NCBI RefSeq assembly: GCF_008728515.1
Contig: NC_044988.1
Location: 36,311,159-36,375,158 of the forward strand
Origin: Papio anubis
Lineage: Eukaryota > Chordata > Mammalia > Primates > Cercopithecidae
Length of the DNA: 64,000 bases
Reading direction: 5' to 3'
Within the stretch, counting starts at the first letter, position 1. The number at the start of each line of letters is the position of its first letter. This document shows, in pieces, positions 1 to 12,235 of this stretch. The notes below the pieces were generated by a model. The model worked only from the letters and a program-made list of their open reading frames with translations. It had not been told where the DNA came from and did not search any database. The translations under genes and the position numbers were made by a program.

Positions 1-27
1 TGTACAAAGTTTAAGTGTATTATCTGA

Positions 28-326
28 GGTTGGGCGCAGTGGCTCACACCTGTAATCCCAGCACTTTGGGAGGCCTAAGTGGGTGGATAACCTGAGGTCA
101 GGAGTTTAAGAGCAGCCTGGCCAACATGGTGAAACCCCATCTCCACTAAAAATATAAAAATTAGCCGGGGATGGTGGCACACCCCCGTAATCCCAGCTAC
201 TTGGGAGACTGAGGCAGGAGAATCACTTGAACTCGGGAGGCGGAGGTTGCAGTGAGCTGAGATTGCACCACTGCACTCTAGCCTGGGCAACAGAGTGAGA
301 CTCCATCTCAAAAAAAAAAAAAAAAA
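28..326 (+). mobile_element. Alu (AluS-like), full length
   Basis: Dimeric Alu read in sense, from 'ggttgggcgcagtggctcac' to the poly-A at about 310-326. An imperfect short target duplication is visible (aagtgtat at 13-20 and 325-332). It is inserted into the 3' part of an ancient L1. Confidence 0.95.
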
Positions 327-396
327 GTGTATCAGTTGATAAATATTTATTCATACATCTGTGTAACCCAAACTCCTATCAAGATTTAGAACATCA

Positions 397-701
397 GCCA
401 GGTGCGGTGGCGTATGCCTGTAATCCCAGAACTTTGGGAGGCTGAGGCAGGCAGATCATGAGGTCAGGAGATCAAGACCATCCTGGCTAACACGGTGAAA
501 CTCTGTCTTTACTGAAAATACAAAAAATTAGCTGGGCGTGGTGGCAGTTGCCTGTAGTCCCAGCTACTCGGGAGGCTGAAGCAGGAGAATGGCATGAACC
601 GGGAGGCCAAGCTTGCAGTGAGCCAAAATCGTGCCACTGCACTGCAGCCCAGGCAACGGAGTGAGACTTCATGTCAAAAAAACGCAAAACAACACACAAA
701 A
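397..701 (+). mobile_element. Alu (AluY/S-like), full length
   Basis: Sense dimeric Alu with an A-rich tail containing aacgcaaaacaacacac. It is flanked by a 16-bp target duplication with one mismatch (381-396 and 702-717, ending tagaacatca). This is the second Alu in the same old L1. Confidence 0.95.
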
Positions 702-1440
702 AAGATATAGAACATCATCATGGCCTAGAAAGTTCCCTTAGGCCACCATGTAGTCAATGGCCACTGCCACAACCCCTAGGCAACCACTCTTCTGATTTTT
801 TTCACTCTATGTTAGTTTTTCCTGTGCTAAAATTTTGTATGAATGGACTGTTACAGTATTTGCTCTTTTATGTAAGACTTCTTTCACTTAACATAACATT
901 TTTGAGATGTATCCATATCATTGAGTGTGTTAGTAGGTCTATTCCTTTCAATTGATGAGTAGTATTACATTGTTATGGGTATAACATGGCTTCTTTAGCT
1001 ATTCTCCTGCTGATGGGCACCTGCAATGTTTCCCATTTAGGGCTATTATGAATAAAACTGCTGTCATCCTTCTAGTACAGGTCTTTTTGTGGATATATGT
1101 TTTCATTTTGGGGGATAAATATGTAGGAGCAAAATTAGTAGAGTGGGTATGTATGTTTCATTTTATTAAAAACTGTGAGACCTTTCCCCAAAGTGATCAT
1201 ATCATTTTATGTTCTCACCAACAAGGTATGACTGTTACAGTTGTTCTGCATCCTTGTCACTGTTTGATATTATCACTCTTTTTCATTTTAACTACTCTGT
1301 GGGAGTATACTGGAATTGTGTTTTTAATTCATATTTCTCCAATGACTAGTTACTTGAGCACTTTTTGTGTGCTATTGGCCATTCATATATATCCATTTCC
1401 AAATTGTCTGTTCAAATCTTCCCCATTTAAAAAACCTTTT

Positions 1441-1998
1441 TATTTTGAATTAATTTTAGGCTTACAAAAAAGTTTCAAAAACAGTGCAGAGTTTCTGTAT
1501 ATGCCTCATCTGGGTTTCTTCTAATGTTAACATCACATATAACCATAATACAATGGTCAAAACCAGGACATTAACACTGGCACAATACTATTCACTAAAC
1601 TACACTTGATTCAAATGCACCAGTTTCCCATAGTTTTTGTGTTCCACGATTCTATCTAGGATCTCATATTGCATTTAAATTTAAAAAAAATTTTTTTTTT
1701 TTGAGACAGAGTCTCACTCTGTCACCTCGGCTCACTGCAGCCTCCCCCTCTGCTGTTCAAGCGATTCTTGTGCTTCAGCCTTCTGAGTAGCTGGGATTAC
1801 AGGTGCGCACCATGATGCCTGGCTAATTTTTGTATTTTTAGAAGAGATGGGGTTTCACCATGTTGGCCATGCTGTTTTTGAACTCCTGACCTCAAGTAAT
1901 CAGCCTGCTGTGGCCTCCCAAGAATTACAGGCGTGAGCCACCATGCCCAGCTTATACTGCATTTAATTGTTATTTCTTATGCTCCCTTCTCTTTTAAA
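1441..1998 (-). mobile_element. Nested older LINE 3' fragment carrying an Alu
   Basis: L1 ORF2-like sequence stops near 1435 and resumes near 1999. Between them lies a different antisense LINE-like 3' segment (for example 'aatgttaacatcacatataa' near 1525) that is itself split by an Alu. I infer a nested insertion; the family of the inner fragment is not certain. Confidence 0.5.
1688..1952 (-). mobile_element. Alu, antisense, internally deleted
   Basis: Poly-T head, then antisense Alu. About 25-30 bases normally found between 'gtcacc' and 'ctcggctcactgcag' (around 1723-1740) are missing, so it is shorter than a usual Alu. Confidence 0.93.
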
Positions 1999-3987
1999 AA
2001 TCGAGTTGTTCTTTTTGTCATTAAATTCCAGGTGTACTTTATATATTCTGAATACAAGTTATTTTAGTCTTACGCTTTGAAATTATTTTTCCCAGTATTT
2101 GACTTGCCTATTCATTTTTGAAATGTTGAATTTGATGAGCAGACATTTTTAATTTTGATGGTCTAATTTATCAGATTTTTCTTTTATGGTTATTGCTTTC
2201 TGTGTTCTACTTCAGAAAATTTTGTCTCTCTTTAACTTGGGAAGATATTTTCCTATTTTCTTACAGAGAAAATTTAAAGTTTTAGCTTCTGTATTTAGAT
2301 TTATAGTTCATCTCAAATAATATTTATGGTGTATAGTAGTGGTTGAGACTAATTTTCTTTTCCTCATATGAATTTTTAACTGCTCTAGGACCATTTGTTA
2401 AAAAAGAATTTTCCTTCCCCATTGGGTTTTTTTGGTTCCTTGGTTGAAAACAAAGTTATTTTATAAGTGTCTGGCATTGGCCTATTTTTCTATTTTGCCA
2501 GTACTACAGTGTCTTCATGACTATAACTTTAGGGTAAATCTTGAAGTTGGTTAGTGTAAATTCTCTAAAATTTTTTCTATTTTAGGTCCTTTGCATTTCC
2601 ACATAAGTTTTAGAATCAGCTTGTTGATTTCTACAACAAAGGCTGTGGCATTTTTGCTGAGATTTGGGAAGAAATGGTATAAAAATGTAGTCTTTCAACT
2701 CATGAATATGATAACATTTTCAACATTATTTCTAAATGTTTCCAAAATTTCCAAAAGACCTTGTCAGTTTTTTTTCCTAGTTTCTCTGGGCAATGTTTTG
2801 TAGTTTTTAGTCTTGTGCATCTTTTGAGGCATTTATTTCTAACTATATTATGTCTTTTGAAGCTATTGCAAATGGAATTTTAAAACATTTTATTTTCCAA
2901 TTTGTTTGCTACCAATATACAAAAATGCAATTGGTTTTTGTATGTTGACCTTGCAAAACTCTCTTAGTAGTTCTAATAGATTTGTAGAGCCTTAGAATTT
3001 TCTAAGTAAACAATTATGTCATCTGCGAATAGAGATGAACTGGTTTTACTTCTTCCTTTTTGATCTTTGTGCCTATTTTCTTGTCCACTGCATGAGACAG
3101 GATCTTCAGTACAATACTGAAAAGAAGTAAAAAAAGTGCTTTTAAAAAAATTTTATGGGGAAAGCATTCAATATTTTACCATGGAGTTTAATAATGGTTT
3201 TCTTTCTTAGATGTTCTTTATCAGATTGATGTAGTTCCTTTCTATTTTTAATTTGCTAAGAGATTCCAGCATAATGGGCATTACATTTTATCAAATGTGT
3301 CTTGTATATCTATTGAAATGCTTGAATAGCTTTTCTCCCTTCATCTGCTAATATGATGAATTACATTGATTTTCCAATGTTAGAGCAACCTTATATTTCT
3401 GGGATAAACTCCAATTGGAGTGTGTGTGTGTGTGTGTGTGTATAAGTTTATATATATAAATTTTTGTATATTTCTTTATTTGATTTATTAATATTTCTTT
3501 GAGGATTTTTTAGTCTGTATCGATGAGGGATATTCTATAATTTTTTAAATTTTTTGTAATTTCTTCATCAAGCTTTATATCAATGTTATATGAGCTTCAT
3601 AAACGAGTTGGAAAGCAGTTTCTTGCTTTCTATTTTCTGAAAGAGTTTGTGTTAACATTCATATTAGTTCCATAACTTTTAGCCAGAAGCCACCAGTAAA
3701 ATCAGCTGGGCTTGGAGTTTTCTTTGCAGAGAGGTTTTTGATACTGGTTTCAATTTCTTTAATATGTATGAGAATTTTCATATTTCTATTTTATTTTACA
3801 TCATTTTGGTAAGTTGTATTTCTCAAGGAATTTGTACTTACACTCAAGTTGCAAAAATTATTTCCATAAGGCTGTTCTTAATTTTTTTCGTACTTTTAAT
3901 GTCTATGGGTTCAGTAGTAGCGATAGTCCCTCCTTCACCTTCATTCTTGATATTAGTAATTTGTTGTCTCTGTGTCTCTGTTTTTAA
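1999..3987 (-). mobile_element. L1M ORF2 region, antisense (continuation)
   Basis: Antisense L1 ORF2-like sequence, with the region around the RT catalytic motif recognisable near 3017 ('gtcatctgcgaatagagatg', the complement of coding for F-x-D-D-like residues). Heavily mutated, with many stops. It ends abruptly near 3987, where the 3' end of a second L1 begins. Confidence 0.75.
3421..3442. repeat. (TG)n microsatellite
   Basis: Ten TG units followed by an AT-rich ta/ata stretch, inside antisense L1 sequence. Confidence 0.95.
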
Positions 3988-6900
3988 AAGACTTTAGTTT
4001 TTGGAGAAGTTTTAGGTTCACAGCAAAATTGGGAGGAAGATACAGATTTCCATTATCAACATCAACCACTGAAGTGGTGCATTTGTTAAGACTGATGAAC
4101 CTACAATGACACATCATCATCACCCCAAATCCATAGTTTACAGTAGGGTTCACTCTTGGCATTGTGCATTCTATGAATTTGGAAAAATGTATAATGATAT
4201 ACATGTATCATTTCAGTGTCATATAGAGTATTTTCACTACCCTAAAAATGTACTATGTTTCACCTATTTGTTCCTCCTCCTACCCTCAACCCCTAGCCAC
4301 TATCCCTCTTTTTACTGTTTTTGTAGTTTTTTGTTTTTTAGCATGTCATATAGTTGGAATCATAGAGTATGTAGCTTTTTGAGATTGGCTTCCTTCACTT
4401 AATACTATGCATTTAACCTTTCTCCATGTCTTTTCATTGCTTGATAGTGCATTTCTTTTTAGTACTGAGTAATATTTCATTGTCTGGATGTACCACAGTC
4501 TATCCATTCACCTACTGAAGAAGCAACTTGGTCGCTTGCAAGTTTTGTCAACTATGCATAAAACTGCTATAAATATTCTTATGCGACTTTTTGTGTGGAC
4601 ATGTTTTCAACTCCTTTGAGTAATACTAAGGGGCGTGGCTGCTGGATCATATGGCAAGAATATAATTAGTTTTGTGAGAAACTGCCAAACTGTCTTCCAA
4701 AATGGCTGTACAATTTTACATTTCCACTAGCAATGAATGAGAGTTTCACAGACTTGCCAGCTTTTGGTGTTGTCAATGTTTTGGATTTTGGCTCTTACTA
4801 TAGGTGTGTAGTGGTATCTCATTATTGTTTTAATTTGCATTTTCCTGAAGGCATATGACATGGTGCATCTTTTCATATGCTTTTTTTCCATCCGTATATA
4901 TTTTTTGGTCAGGTGTCTGTTAAGGCCTTTGGCCCACTTTTAATTCATGCTGTTGTTTTCTTACTGTTGACTTTTAGGAGTTCTTTGTATATTTTGGATA
5001 ACAGTTCTTTATCAGATGTCTTTTGCAAATATTTTCTTGCAGTCCATAGCTTGTTTTCTCATTCTCTTGACATTGTTTTTGCAGGTAGAACTTTTTCATT
5101 GACTGAAGCCCAGCTTATCAATGATTTCTTTCATGAATTGTTACTTTGGTGTTTTACCTATAAAGACATCACCATACCCAAGATCATCTAAGTTTTCTCT
5201 ACTGTTTTTTTCTAGGAATTTCATAGTTTTGTATTTTATGTTTAGGTCTATGATCCATTTGTGATAATTTTTGGAAGGGTGTAAGATCTATGTTTAGATT
5301 CATTATTTTGCACATGGATGCCCAGTTGTACTAGTACCAGTTGTTAAAACATTTTTTTCACTGCCTTTACTCTTTTGTCAAAGATCAGTTGACTATATTT
5401 ACATGGGTCTATTTCTGGGCTTTCTCTTCTGTTCCATTGGCCTATTTGTCTATTCTTTTACCAATACCACACTGTCTTGATTACTATAGCTTTATTGTAA
5501 GTCTCAAGGTTAGATGGTGTCAGTCCTTTCACTTTATTCTTCTCATCAATAGTGTGTTGGCTATTTTAGGCCTTTTGCCTCTCCATGTAAACTTTAGAAT
5601 CAATTTGTTGATACCCATAAAATAGTTTGCTAAGATTTTGATTGGGATTGCATTGAACCTATAGGTCAATGGGAAGAACTGACATCTTGACAATGTTGAG
5701 TTTTCCTATCCATGAACATGGAATATTTTTCCATTTATTTAATTTTTCCTTGATTTTTAAAATCAGATTTTGTGTGGTTTTCCACATATAGATCTTGTAC
5801 ATATTTTGTTAGATTTATACCTATTTAATTTTTTGGGAAGTGCTAATGTAAATGTTAGTGTGTTTTAAATTTCAGATTCTACATATTCACTGCTGGTATA
5901 CAGAAAAGTGATTAATTTTTTTTTCTTTGAGATGGAGTCTAGCTCTGATGCTCAAGCTGGAGTGCAGTGGCACAATCTTGGCTCACTGCAACCTCTTACT
6001 CCCGGGTTCAAGCAATTCTCCTGCCTCAGCCTCCTGAATAGCTGGGACTACAGGCGTACGCCACCATGGCGGGCTAATTTTTTATGTATTTTTAGTGGAG
6101 ACAGGGTTTCACCATGTTGGCCAGGATGGTCTCAATCTCCTGACCTCATGATCCACCCCCATCGGCCTCCCAAAGTGTTGGGATTACAGACGTAAGCCAC
6201 TGAACCTGGCCAATTAACCTTTTTGTATTAGCCTTGGATGCCGCAACCTTGCTATAACTATGTATTAGTTCTAAAGTTTTTTTTTTTTTTAAATCTATTC
6301 TTTTGGATTTTCTGCATGGATGCTCATGTCATCTGCCAAAAAACACAGTTTTATTTCTTCCTTTCCAATCTGTATACCTTTTACTTCCTTTTCTTGTTTT
6401 ATTGCCCTAGCCAGAACTTTCAGCACAAAGTCAAAAAGGAGCAGTGAGAAGAGACATTCTTGCCTTGTACCTGATCTTAGTGGTAAAGCTTCTAGTTTCT
6501 TATTGTTAAGTATTATTTTTAGGTGGAGGTGTTTTGTAGATATACTTTATTAAGTTGAGGAGGTTCTAATTTATTCTTAGTTTTTTGGGAGTTTAAAAAA
6601 ATCATGAATGGGTGTTGGATTTTGACAACACTTTTTCTGCATCTATTGAAATGATCATGTTATTTTTCTCTTAGCTTGTTGATGTGATGGATTACATTAA
6701 TTGAGTTTCAAATGTTAAACAAGTCTTGCATATGTGAGATAAATCCCACTTGGTTATGGTGTACAATTCTTTTCATACATTGTTGGATTCCATTTGCTAA
6801 TATTTTGTTGAAGATTTTTGCATTTATGTTCATGAGATATACTGGTCTATCGTTTTCTTTTCTTGTAATATCTTTGTCTGGTTTTGGTTTGAGGGTAATA

Positions 6901-7604
6901 CTGGCTTTATAGAACAAATCAAGAAGTATTCCTTCTGCTTCTATGCTTTAAAAGAGATTGTAGAAAATGGGTATAATTTTTTCCTTAAATATTTGGGAGA
7001 ATTCTTGAATAAACTCATCTGGGCCTGATGTTTTCTGTTTTAGAAAGATATTAATTATTGATTCAACTTCTTTAATAGATATAGGCCTATTCAAATTGTT
7101 TGTATCTTGTGAAAGTTTTGGCAGCTTATGTCTTTCAAGAAATTCACCATTTCCTCTAAGTTCTCAAATTTGTAGGCATAGAATTGTTTATAGTATTTCT
7201 TTATTATCCTTTTAATGTTCATGGAATCAGTAGTGAGGTCCCTTCTTACCCCTTTGATATTAATAATTTGTGCCCTCTTTTTTTCTTAGCCTGACTAGAG
7301 GCATATCAATGTTATTGCTCTTTTCAAAGAATCAGCTTTTGGTTTTCTCCACTGATTTTCTATTTTCAATTTCATTGATTTCTGCCTAATTCTTATTATT
7401 TATTTTCTTCTGTTACTTTTGATTTAATTTGCTCTTCTTTTTCTAGTTTCCTGAGGTAGAAATTTAGGTTATTGACTTTAGCTCTTTTTCTTTTCTATAA
7501 ACTTTCTTCTAAACACTGCTTTTGCTGTATTCCACGAATGTTGATAAGTTGTGTTTTCATTTTCATTTAGTTCAAGTAATCAAAGTTTTGACTTAAAAAT
7601 TTTT
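3988..7604 (-). mobile_element. Second L1M element, antisense, 3' UTR to mid ORF2
   Basis: Starts with a typical antisense L1 3'-UTR phrase ('gttttaggttcacagcaaaa', about 4009-4028) and runs through ORF2 in reverse: 'aatatttcattg' near 4470, the RT active-site region near 6321-6345, then 'tctgggcctgatg' near 7018-7030. It is interrupted by one Alu. It appears to have inserted into the L1 that ends at 3987 and resumes at about 7605. Many frameshifts and stops, so no functional ORF. Confidence 0.85.
5916..6211 (-). mobile_element. Alu, antisense, full length
   Basis: Antisense dimeric Alu ending 'gaacctggcc'. A short attaa duplication (5911-5915 and 6213-6217) may be the target site. Inserted in the second L1M. 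Confidence 0.95.
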
Positions 7605-7730
7605 CTCAATGTTTGTTGCTTTTTATTTACTTTTGCTTTTATTATTTTCTTCATTTAAATTACTCTGGGTTTATTTGGTTTTTCTTTTTAAGGCTCTTAC
7701 GGTGGAATCTTAGGTCACTGTTTTTTGTGA
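7605..7730 (-). mobile_element. L1M remnant, probable resumption of the first L1
   Basis: The segment 'tgcttttattattttcttc' (around 7634) through 'ggtggaatcttaggtcactg' (to 7720) is antisense L1 ORF2. It corresponds to a point slightly beyond where the first L1 stopped at 3987. This supports nesting of the second L1 in the first, with some loss at the junction. Confidence 0.5.
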
Positions 7731-7739
7731 CAGATTGCA

Positions 7740-8200
7740 TTTTCCCAAGATGATCATAACAATATCTTTCATCCTACGTGCTCTTCTAGAATTTTACCAC
7801 ACTCCATCAAGAGTAAAGTCTAATTTTTCTCTTCTTGACTTGTAGGGGATTGTGAATCACCTGTAACCAATATAATGCAGCAGAAGAGATGCTGTGTGAC
7901 TTTCCAGTTAGGATATGAAAAGGGATGAAATAACCTTTTCCTTGCTAGCTGTAAGTTTTATTCTTGGAACCTAAGTCTTCATATAAGAAGCTCAGCTACT
8001 CTCAGGCCACAGTGCTGGAAGGAAGCCAAGCTATGTGGAGAGGCATGAGTAGTGGGCAGTCCTAGCTTTTGAGTCCTCCAAGTCCAGGAGCCAGAGATAT
8101 GAGTGAATGAGCATTGAGATGAATCTAGTCCCACCCATTGACTTCTCTTCAGACTTTGGGTTGTTTCAGCGAGATGCCCCTTCAGTCTCCAGATACTGTA
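7740..8200 (+). mobile_element. Probable ancient MaLR-type LTR fragment
   Basis: 'aaccaatataatgcagcaga' (7866-7885), then 'gatgctgtgtgactttcc', resembles internal sequence of common mammalian LTRs as I remember them. No clean TG...CA ends or target duplication are visible, so family and limits are uncertain. Confidence 0.45.
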
Positions 8201-8826
8201 GGAACGCAAAATGTAGCACCCTGTGTGATGTTTTTTGAGGCCTGCCCACCAGCAAAAAAGACTGTATTGAAAAAAAAAAATAGCTCATGCAAGGCAAGTT
8301 CCTTCTTCCACTTGTCAACTCTCTCCTCCAATTTCTGCTTCTTTTGGTGACTCTAGAACCTTTGAGTGGGTTGGTCTGATAGAGGCTCCTTAGCACTTAC
8401 CAGAAGTGAAACTCAGCATCTATCTTTCAAATCCATGAAATTATATTATCTATATATTAACAGAGCATTAATCTGTTTAATACAAATACTTTGTATTTGT
8501 CACAGTTTTAGTAAATTTGTTTAGGATTTTTCTCATTTTAAAATATATTAGGAGTCCCACTTTTGAAAGTCCAGTCTCTTAGCTTCCAGAGTGAGGAGAG
8601 CCTGAGCTCAACTTCAGCTGCTCTCTCTGCCTCTGAGTTTACACCGGAGGTTCACATGTTCCATCTTAGATTACAGGCCTGGGAAAACTTAACAGAGTTA
8701 CCTTTTTCTCAAGGTATAATGTTAGGATATAGCCCAATAAACCTTACAAATAAACAAGGAAGAAATAAGAAAAGTGAAGGCTTCTAGGACTCAAGGAAAA
8801 AGAAATCAGAAAATATCCTCTAGCAT
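8201..8826. other. Non-genic stretch, nothing recognised
   Basis: Contains an A10-plus run near 8271 and moderately AT-rich sequence. Small open frames on both strands lack homology I can see and overlap each other. Confidence 0.6.
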
Positions 8827-8835
8827 GAGATTCTT

Positions 8836-9146
8836 TTGTTTTTTTTGAGATGGAGTCTCGCTCTGTTGCCCAGGCTGGAGTGCAGTGGCGCAATCTTGGC
8901 TTACTGCAGCGTCCGCCTCCCAGGGTTCAAGCGATTCTCCTGCTTCAGCCTCTCTGCTTCAGCCTCTCTGGTAGCTGGGATTACAGGCACCCACCACCAC
9001 GCCCGGCTAATTTTTGTATTTTTAGTAGAGGTGGAGTTTCACCATGTGGCCAGGCTGGTCTCGATCTCCTGACCTCAAGTGATCCACCTGCCTCAGCCTC
9101 CCAAAGTGCTGGGATTACAGGCGTGAGCCACCATGCCCTCCCATAA
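8836..9146 (-). mobile_element. Alu, antisense, with 14-bp internal tandem duplication
   Basis: Full-length antisense Alu flanked by a 9-bp direct repeat gagattctt (8827-8835 and 9147-9155). Inside, ctgcttcagcctct occurs twice head-to-tail (8940-8953, 8954-8967), a local slippage duplication. Confidence 0.95.
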
Positions 9147-9155
9147 GAGATTCTT

Positions 9156-9864
9156 AAAGCCACAGATGGGAGGGGCTGGGGCAGTCACGGAAGGCCTCAC
9201 CTCTGGCCCGTACTTCTATACCAGGGAATTTGTCTCTGCATTCCCATCCCCTTCTGGGCTGCACTGAGCTTGTTTCAGCAGCACTGAATGCCATCCTCTT
9301 CTTTGTAATGTCTAGCTTTTGCTTGGAACATTTTTGCCTGTGGTAGAACATCACATTCAGCTCTTCTCCAGGAGGTAGGGACAGAGATGGCTTTGCAGGA
9401 AACAAAAAGTGAGGCTTATCCTCTTAAGTCAATTGGAGCCTCTTATACTTTATTCAAAGTGCAATTCTAGTCTGAACCTGAAATGGTGATAATGGCTTAA
9501 TGGGCACATAAATAAGTGTTGAAATATGCACAGCTGAAAAGGGACCCACAATAAAAGTGGAGAAGAGGTAATGATGCAGAGAGAGGACCAAAGTTTCTGA
9601 TTAAAGTCATACCTAATCTGCTGTGGAGGTTATCACCAAGAATTCAAGAATATTTGCTTACAGGGAGATTGGTAGTGTGGAGTGTAGGGGTGTGTGTTTA
9701 GGGGGAAGGGTGGATGTGGGAAGATGTGTAATAGGAGAATGGGCTAATTAGAGAGATTGGAGGAAAATTGGAATCTTCCCACTCACTCACTTTCTTTTCA
9801 ACTACTACACCCATTTTTATTTTTAAACTAAAAGCAGAGTCCTAACTTATAGTATAGTGCAAAT
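9156..9864. other. Single-copy non-coding stretch
   Basis: GC-moderate unique sequence. An 83-codon minus frame at 9154-9405 spans part of it but begins inside the Alu flank and has no recognisable domain. I see no repeat. Confidence 0.5.
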
Positions 9865-10045
9865 AGTCAAGATTTGGATTCAAGCAGCCCTACCACTTTC
9901 TATCTATGTGACCTCTTTTTTTTCAAATCTGAATAATGTGAAAATGATAAGCAAAGCTGAAGGACTGCTGTGACAACAGCAGATAAGATAAACTGAATGA
10001 GATAAACTGTCCAAATGCACCTAATACAGTGCCTGGCAATAGTAG
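9865..10045 (-). mobile_element. MIR SINE, antisense
   Basis: Core order matches antisense MIR: 'tatgtgacctc' (about 9905), a 'tctgaataatgtgaaaatgat' portion, then 'cagtgcctggcaatagta' (about 10028-10045). Diverged. Confidence 0.7.
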
Positions 10046-10229
10046 CTGCTGAAGCTGGCTTAGTTTACTCTCCTGTCATCCTTATCTCCTGCTCAGCCAG
10101 GCCAGTTTCTTTTACCCCTAATTCAAGTGGTAATTGAATTTGTTGTTACAGTTCTAGCATTTCTGTGTTGCATAAAATTACAAACTCGTATAATCTTTAA
10201 TGCGGACGGATCATAAGGTTCAAGGGTCT

Positions 10230-10820
10230 TGCCCACCATCTTTCAGTTTGTTGTTGAATCAACAAGTATTTATTTAACTCTATGTGCCAACCGTGCTAAG
10301 CATTAGGATAGGGCAGTGAACGATATCGATCCAGTCCTTGTTGTTTGTGGAGCTTATAAACCAGTAGAGAGAAAGAGACTTGAAGCAAAATATTATTACA
10401 GATGATCCATGAGAACAGTTCTCTGTGGTAAGAAGGAGAAGGGAAGAGCTCAGCAAGTGAGCACAATGGTGAACTTGATATAGACTTGGGTGTTAGGGAG
10501 GGGAGCTCCAGAGAAGTGGCTTTGGGTTGAGCCCTGAGGGATGACCAGGAGTTAGTTTGGTGAAGAGTGGGAGGAAAGGAGGGAAGACACCTTTGAGGGG
10601 CTGAAAGGTGTCAACGTAGCTGGATACGGATGGGGTGAGTGGGAAAGGGTTGAGGGAGTTGTGAAAGTTGGCTGACTAGGAGCTGTTGGGAGGAGAAGCT
10701 CAAAAGAAGTTGAAGAGGTGAGGTAAGCACGGGCCAGATCATGCCATAGAGGCATGTCAAGGCATCTGACAGTACAAGACAAAAACAATGTACAGAACAG
10801 GACTTCCTTTCCTTGGGTCT
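10230..10820 (-). mobile_element. L2 LINE 3' region, antisense
   Basis: Begins with the antisense L2 terminus pattern ('tcaacaagtatttatttaac', then 'atgtgcca', 'gcagtgaac') and continues through 'gagccctgagggatgaccagg' to 'gggccagatcatgcc' near 10728-10742. This is the order expected in L2. Confidence 0.75.
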
Positions 10821-12034
10821 TCTGGATGGTTCTCTGCTGCCCTCTATGGTAATCCAGGGCTGTAAAATTCTCTGTAGGGTAAGCACACGAATCTCATTGA
10901 GGGTCTTAAGCTAACATTTTAAAGGACTCAAAATTAAGAAGTCATTTTTCTCCAAATGGATTAATGAAATGCCAAATAGTGGATCTGAGTGCTATTGGAA
11001 TGTCGGAGTGCTCTTGCTCCTTTCTAGTTGGCAACAGGCCGGAGTTGAATGTTGACAGCAAATTGTACAGATTTTTATTTTCTTAAAAAAAAAAAAAAAA
11101 AACTTAACCTGCTTCTGAGAATGTTCTTAGAGAATGCTTCTTAGAATCTCTATACACAGTGCATGTTAACGGCAGGGAATCCCTCATAGAAACCCAAATA
11201 AGCAACTCTGGAATTAAATTTGCCCCCAGCTATCTTAAGCAAATATCCTACAAGGGAAATTGTGTTATCTAACTGGCCAGTTGATTCTTGACTTTTTCAG
11301 CTTCAAGAAAGAATTTAAATGGCATCCCTGTGTGTTACTCTCATTTCAAATCCTCTGGAGCAGATAAACATTATCATGAAACTGGCCAAGGATGAAATTT
11401 AAATAAGTAGTGATTGGAAAGGATGACAGTAAGAGTTTCCAACCCACAAAAACAGACAAATTAGTTTAATTAACTGCAAAATTTGGAGGACAAAGATATG
11501 GGGAAAATTATTTAGGTCGATGTGTAATGCATGCTCAATATTTTTGTAAACAAACGTGTTAGGAAAAAGAAATCCTACCAGTATAATTAATCCTTAAAAA
11601 TGTACCACCAATGAGCGACTTGGAACCAAGAACATGTTTTTGTCCTTGTAAGTTACTATCCCTTTAAATGGCAATACAGATGGAAGACTTGTCCTCACCA
11701 AAGAGGGTCTTCCTCTGTTGTGCCATCACACTACACTGCCAGGCTGTGATTCAACTATCGGGTTTATTTGTATGGAGATCATGATGGTTTCTCATGTGGT
11801 TGAATCATAGTCTGAATAGACAAAATAGAAGCTGACTTCATGTTGGAAGCAGCCATCTTTTACTGATGATTGGAGGGAAAAGAACTTTAAATAGATAGCA
11901 GGGCGTACCATGCAGTAGTAGAAAGCCATGACATTGGCCCAACAGTTAGCAAGAGATATCTGCAAAACCATGTGGATAGCTAATTCTACATCTCTCCTCC
12001 CTCATCATGAAGCCAGGGTGTGCTTTTTAAAAAT
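10821..12034. other. Unique AT-rich stretch, possible regulatory DNA
   Basis: No repeat recognised apart from an A19 run at 11083-11101. 11180-11660 is free of transposon signatures. It holds a TTTAATTAAC (HNF1/homeobox-like) site near 11465-11474 and a GTAAACAAAC forkhead-like site near 11545-11556. Function is inference only. Confidence 0.4.
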
Positions 12035-12235
12035 TTTACAATCTCCATAGATACAAGTGTTTTTTGGTTACATGGATAAATCGTATAGTGGTGAAATTTG
12101 AGATTTCAGTGCACCCATCACTGAAGTAATATACATTTTACCCAACATGTAGTTTTTTTTATTCTTTACCCTTCTCTCAGCTCAACTCCTTCTGAGTTCC
12201 CAATATTCATTATACCACTCTGTATGGCTTTGCAT
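12035..12235 (-). mobile_element. L1 3' end fragment (L1PB/L1MA-like), antisense
   Basis: 'ttttggttacatggataaat' (12061-12080), then 'gtggtgaaatttgagattt', 'tgcacccatcactgaag' and 'cccaacatgtag', is the typical antisense 3'-UTR order. The element is strongly 5' truncated. Confidence 0.75.

Larger units (their letters stand above)
1..1440 (-). mobile_element. Ancient L1M (L1ME-like) 3' part, antisense
   Basis: The sequence between and after two Alus (1-27, 327-396, 702-1440) reads as the reverse complement of an old L1 3' UTR and the end of ORF2. Phrases such as the 'ttcacttaacataac' stretch near 885-899 and 'gctattatgaataaaactgct' (around 1042) are typical of antisense L1. Divergence is high and indels are many, so ORFs here are chance frames. 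The element continues at 1999 after a nested insertion. The subfamily is an inference from memory. Confidence 0.75.

Noticed and set aside
1048..1524. 158-codon plus-strand ORF
   Set aside because: Lies on the antisense side of an ancient L1; the composition reflects T-rich L1 complement, not a gene.
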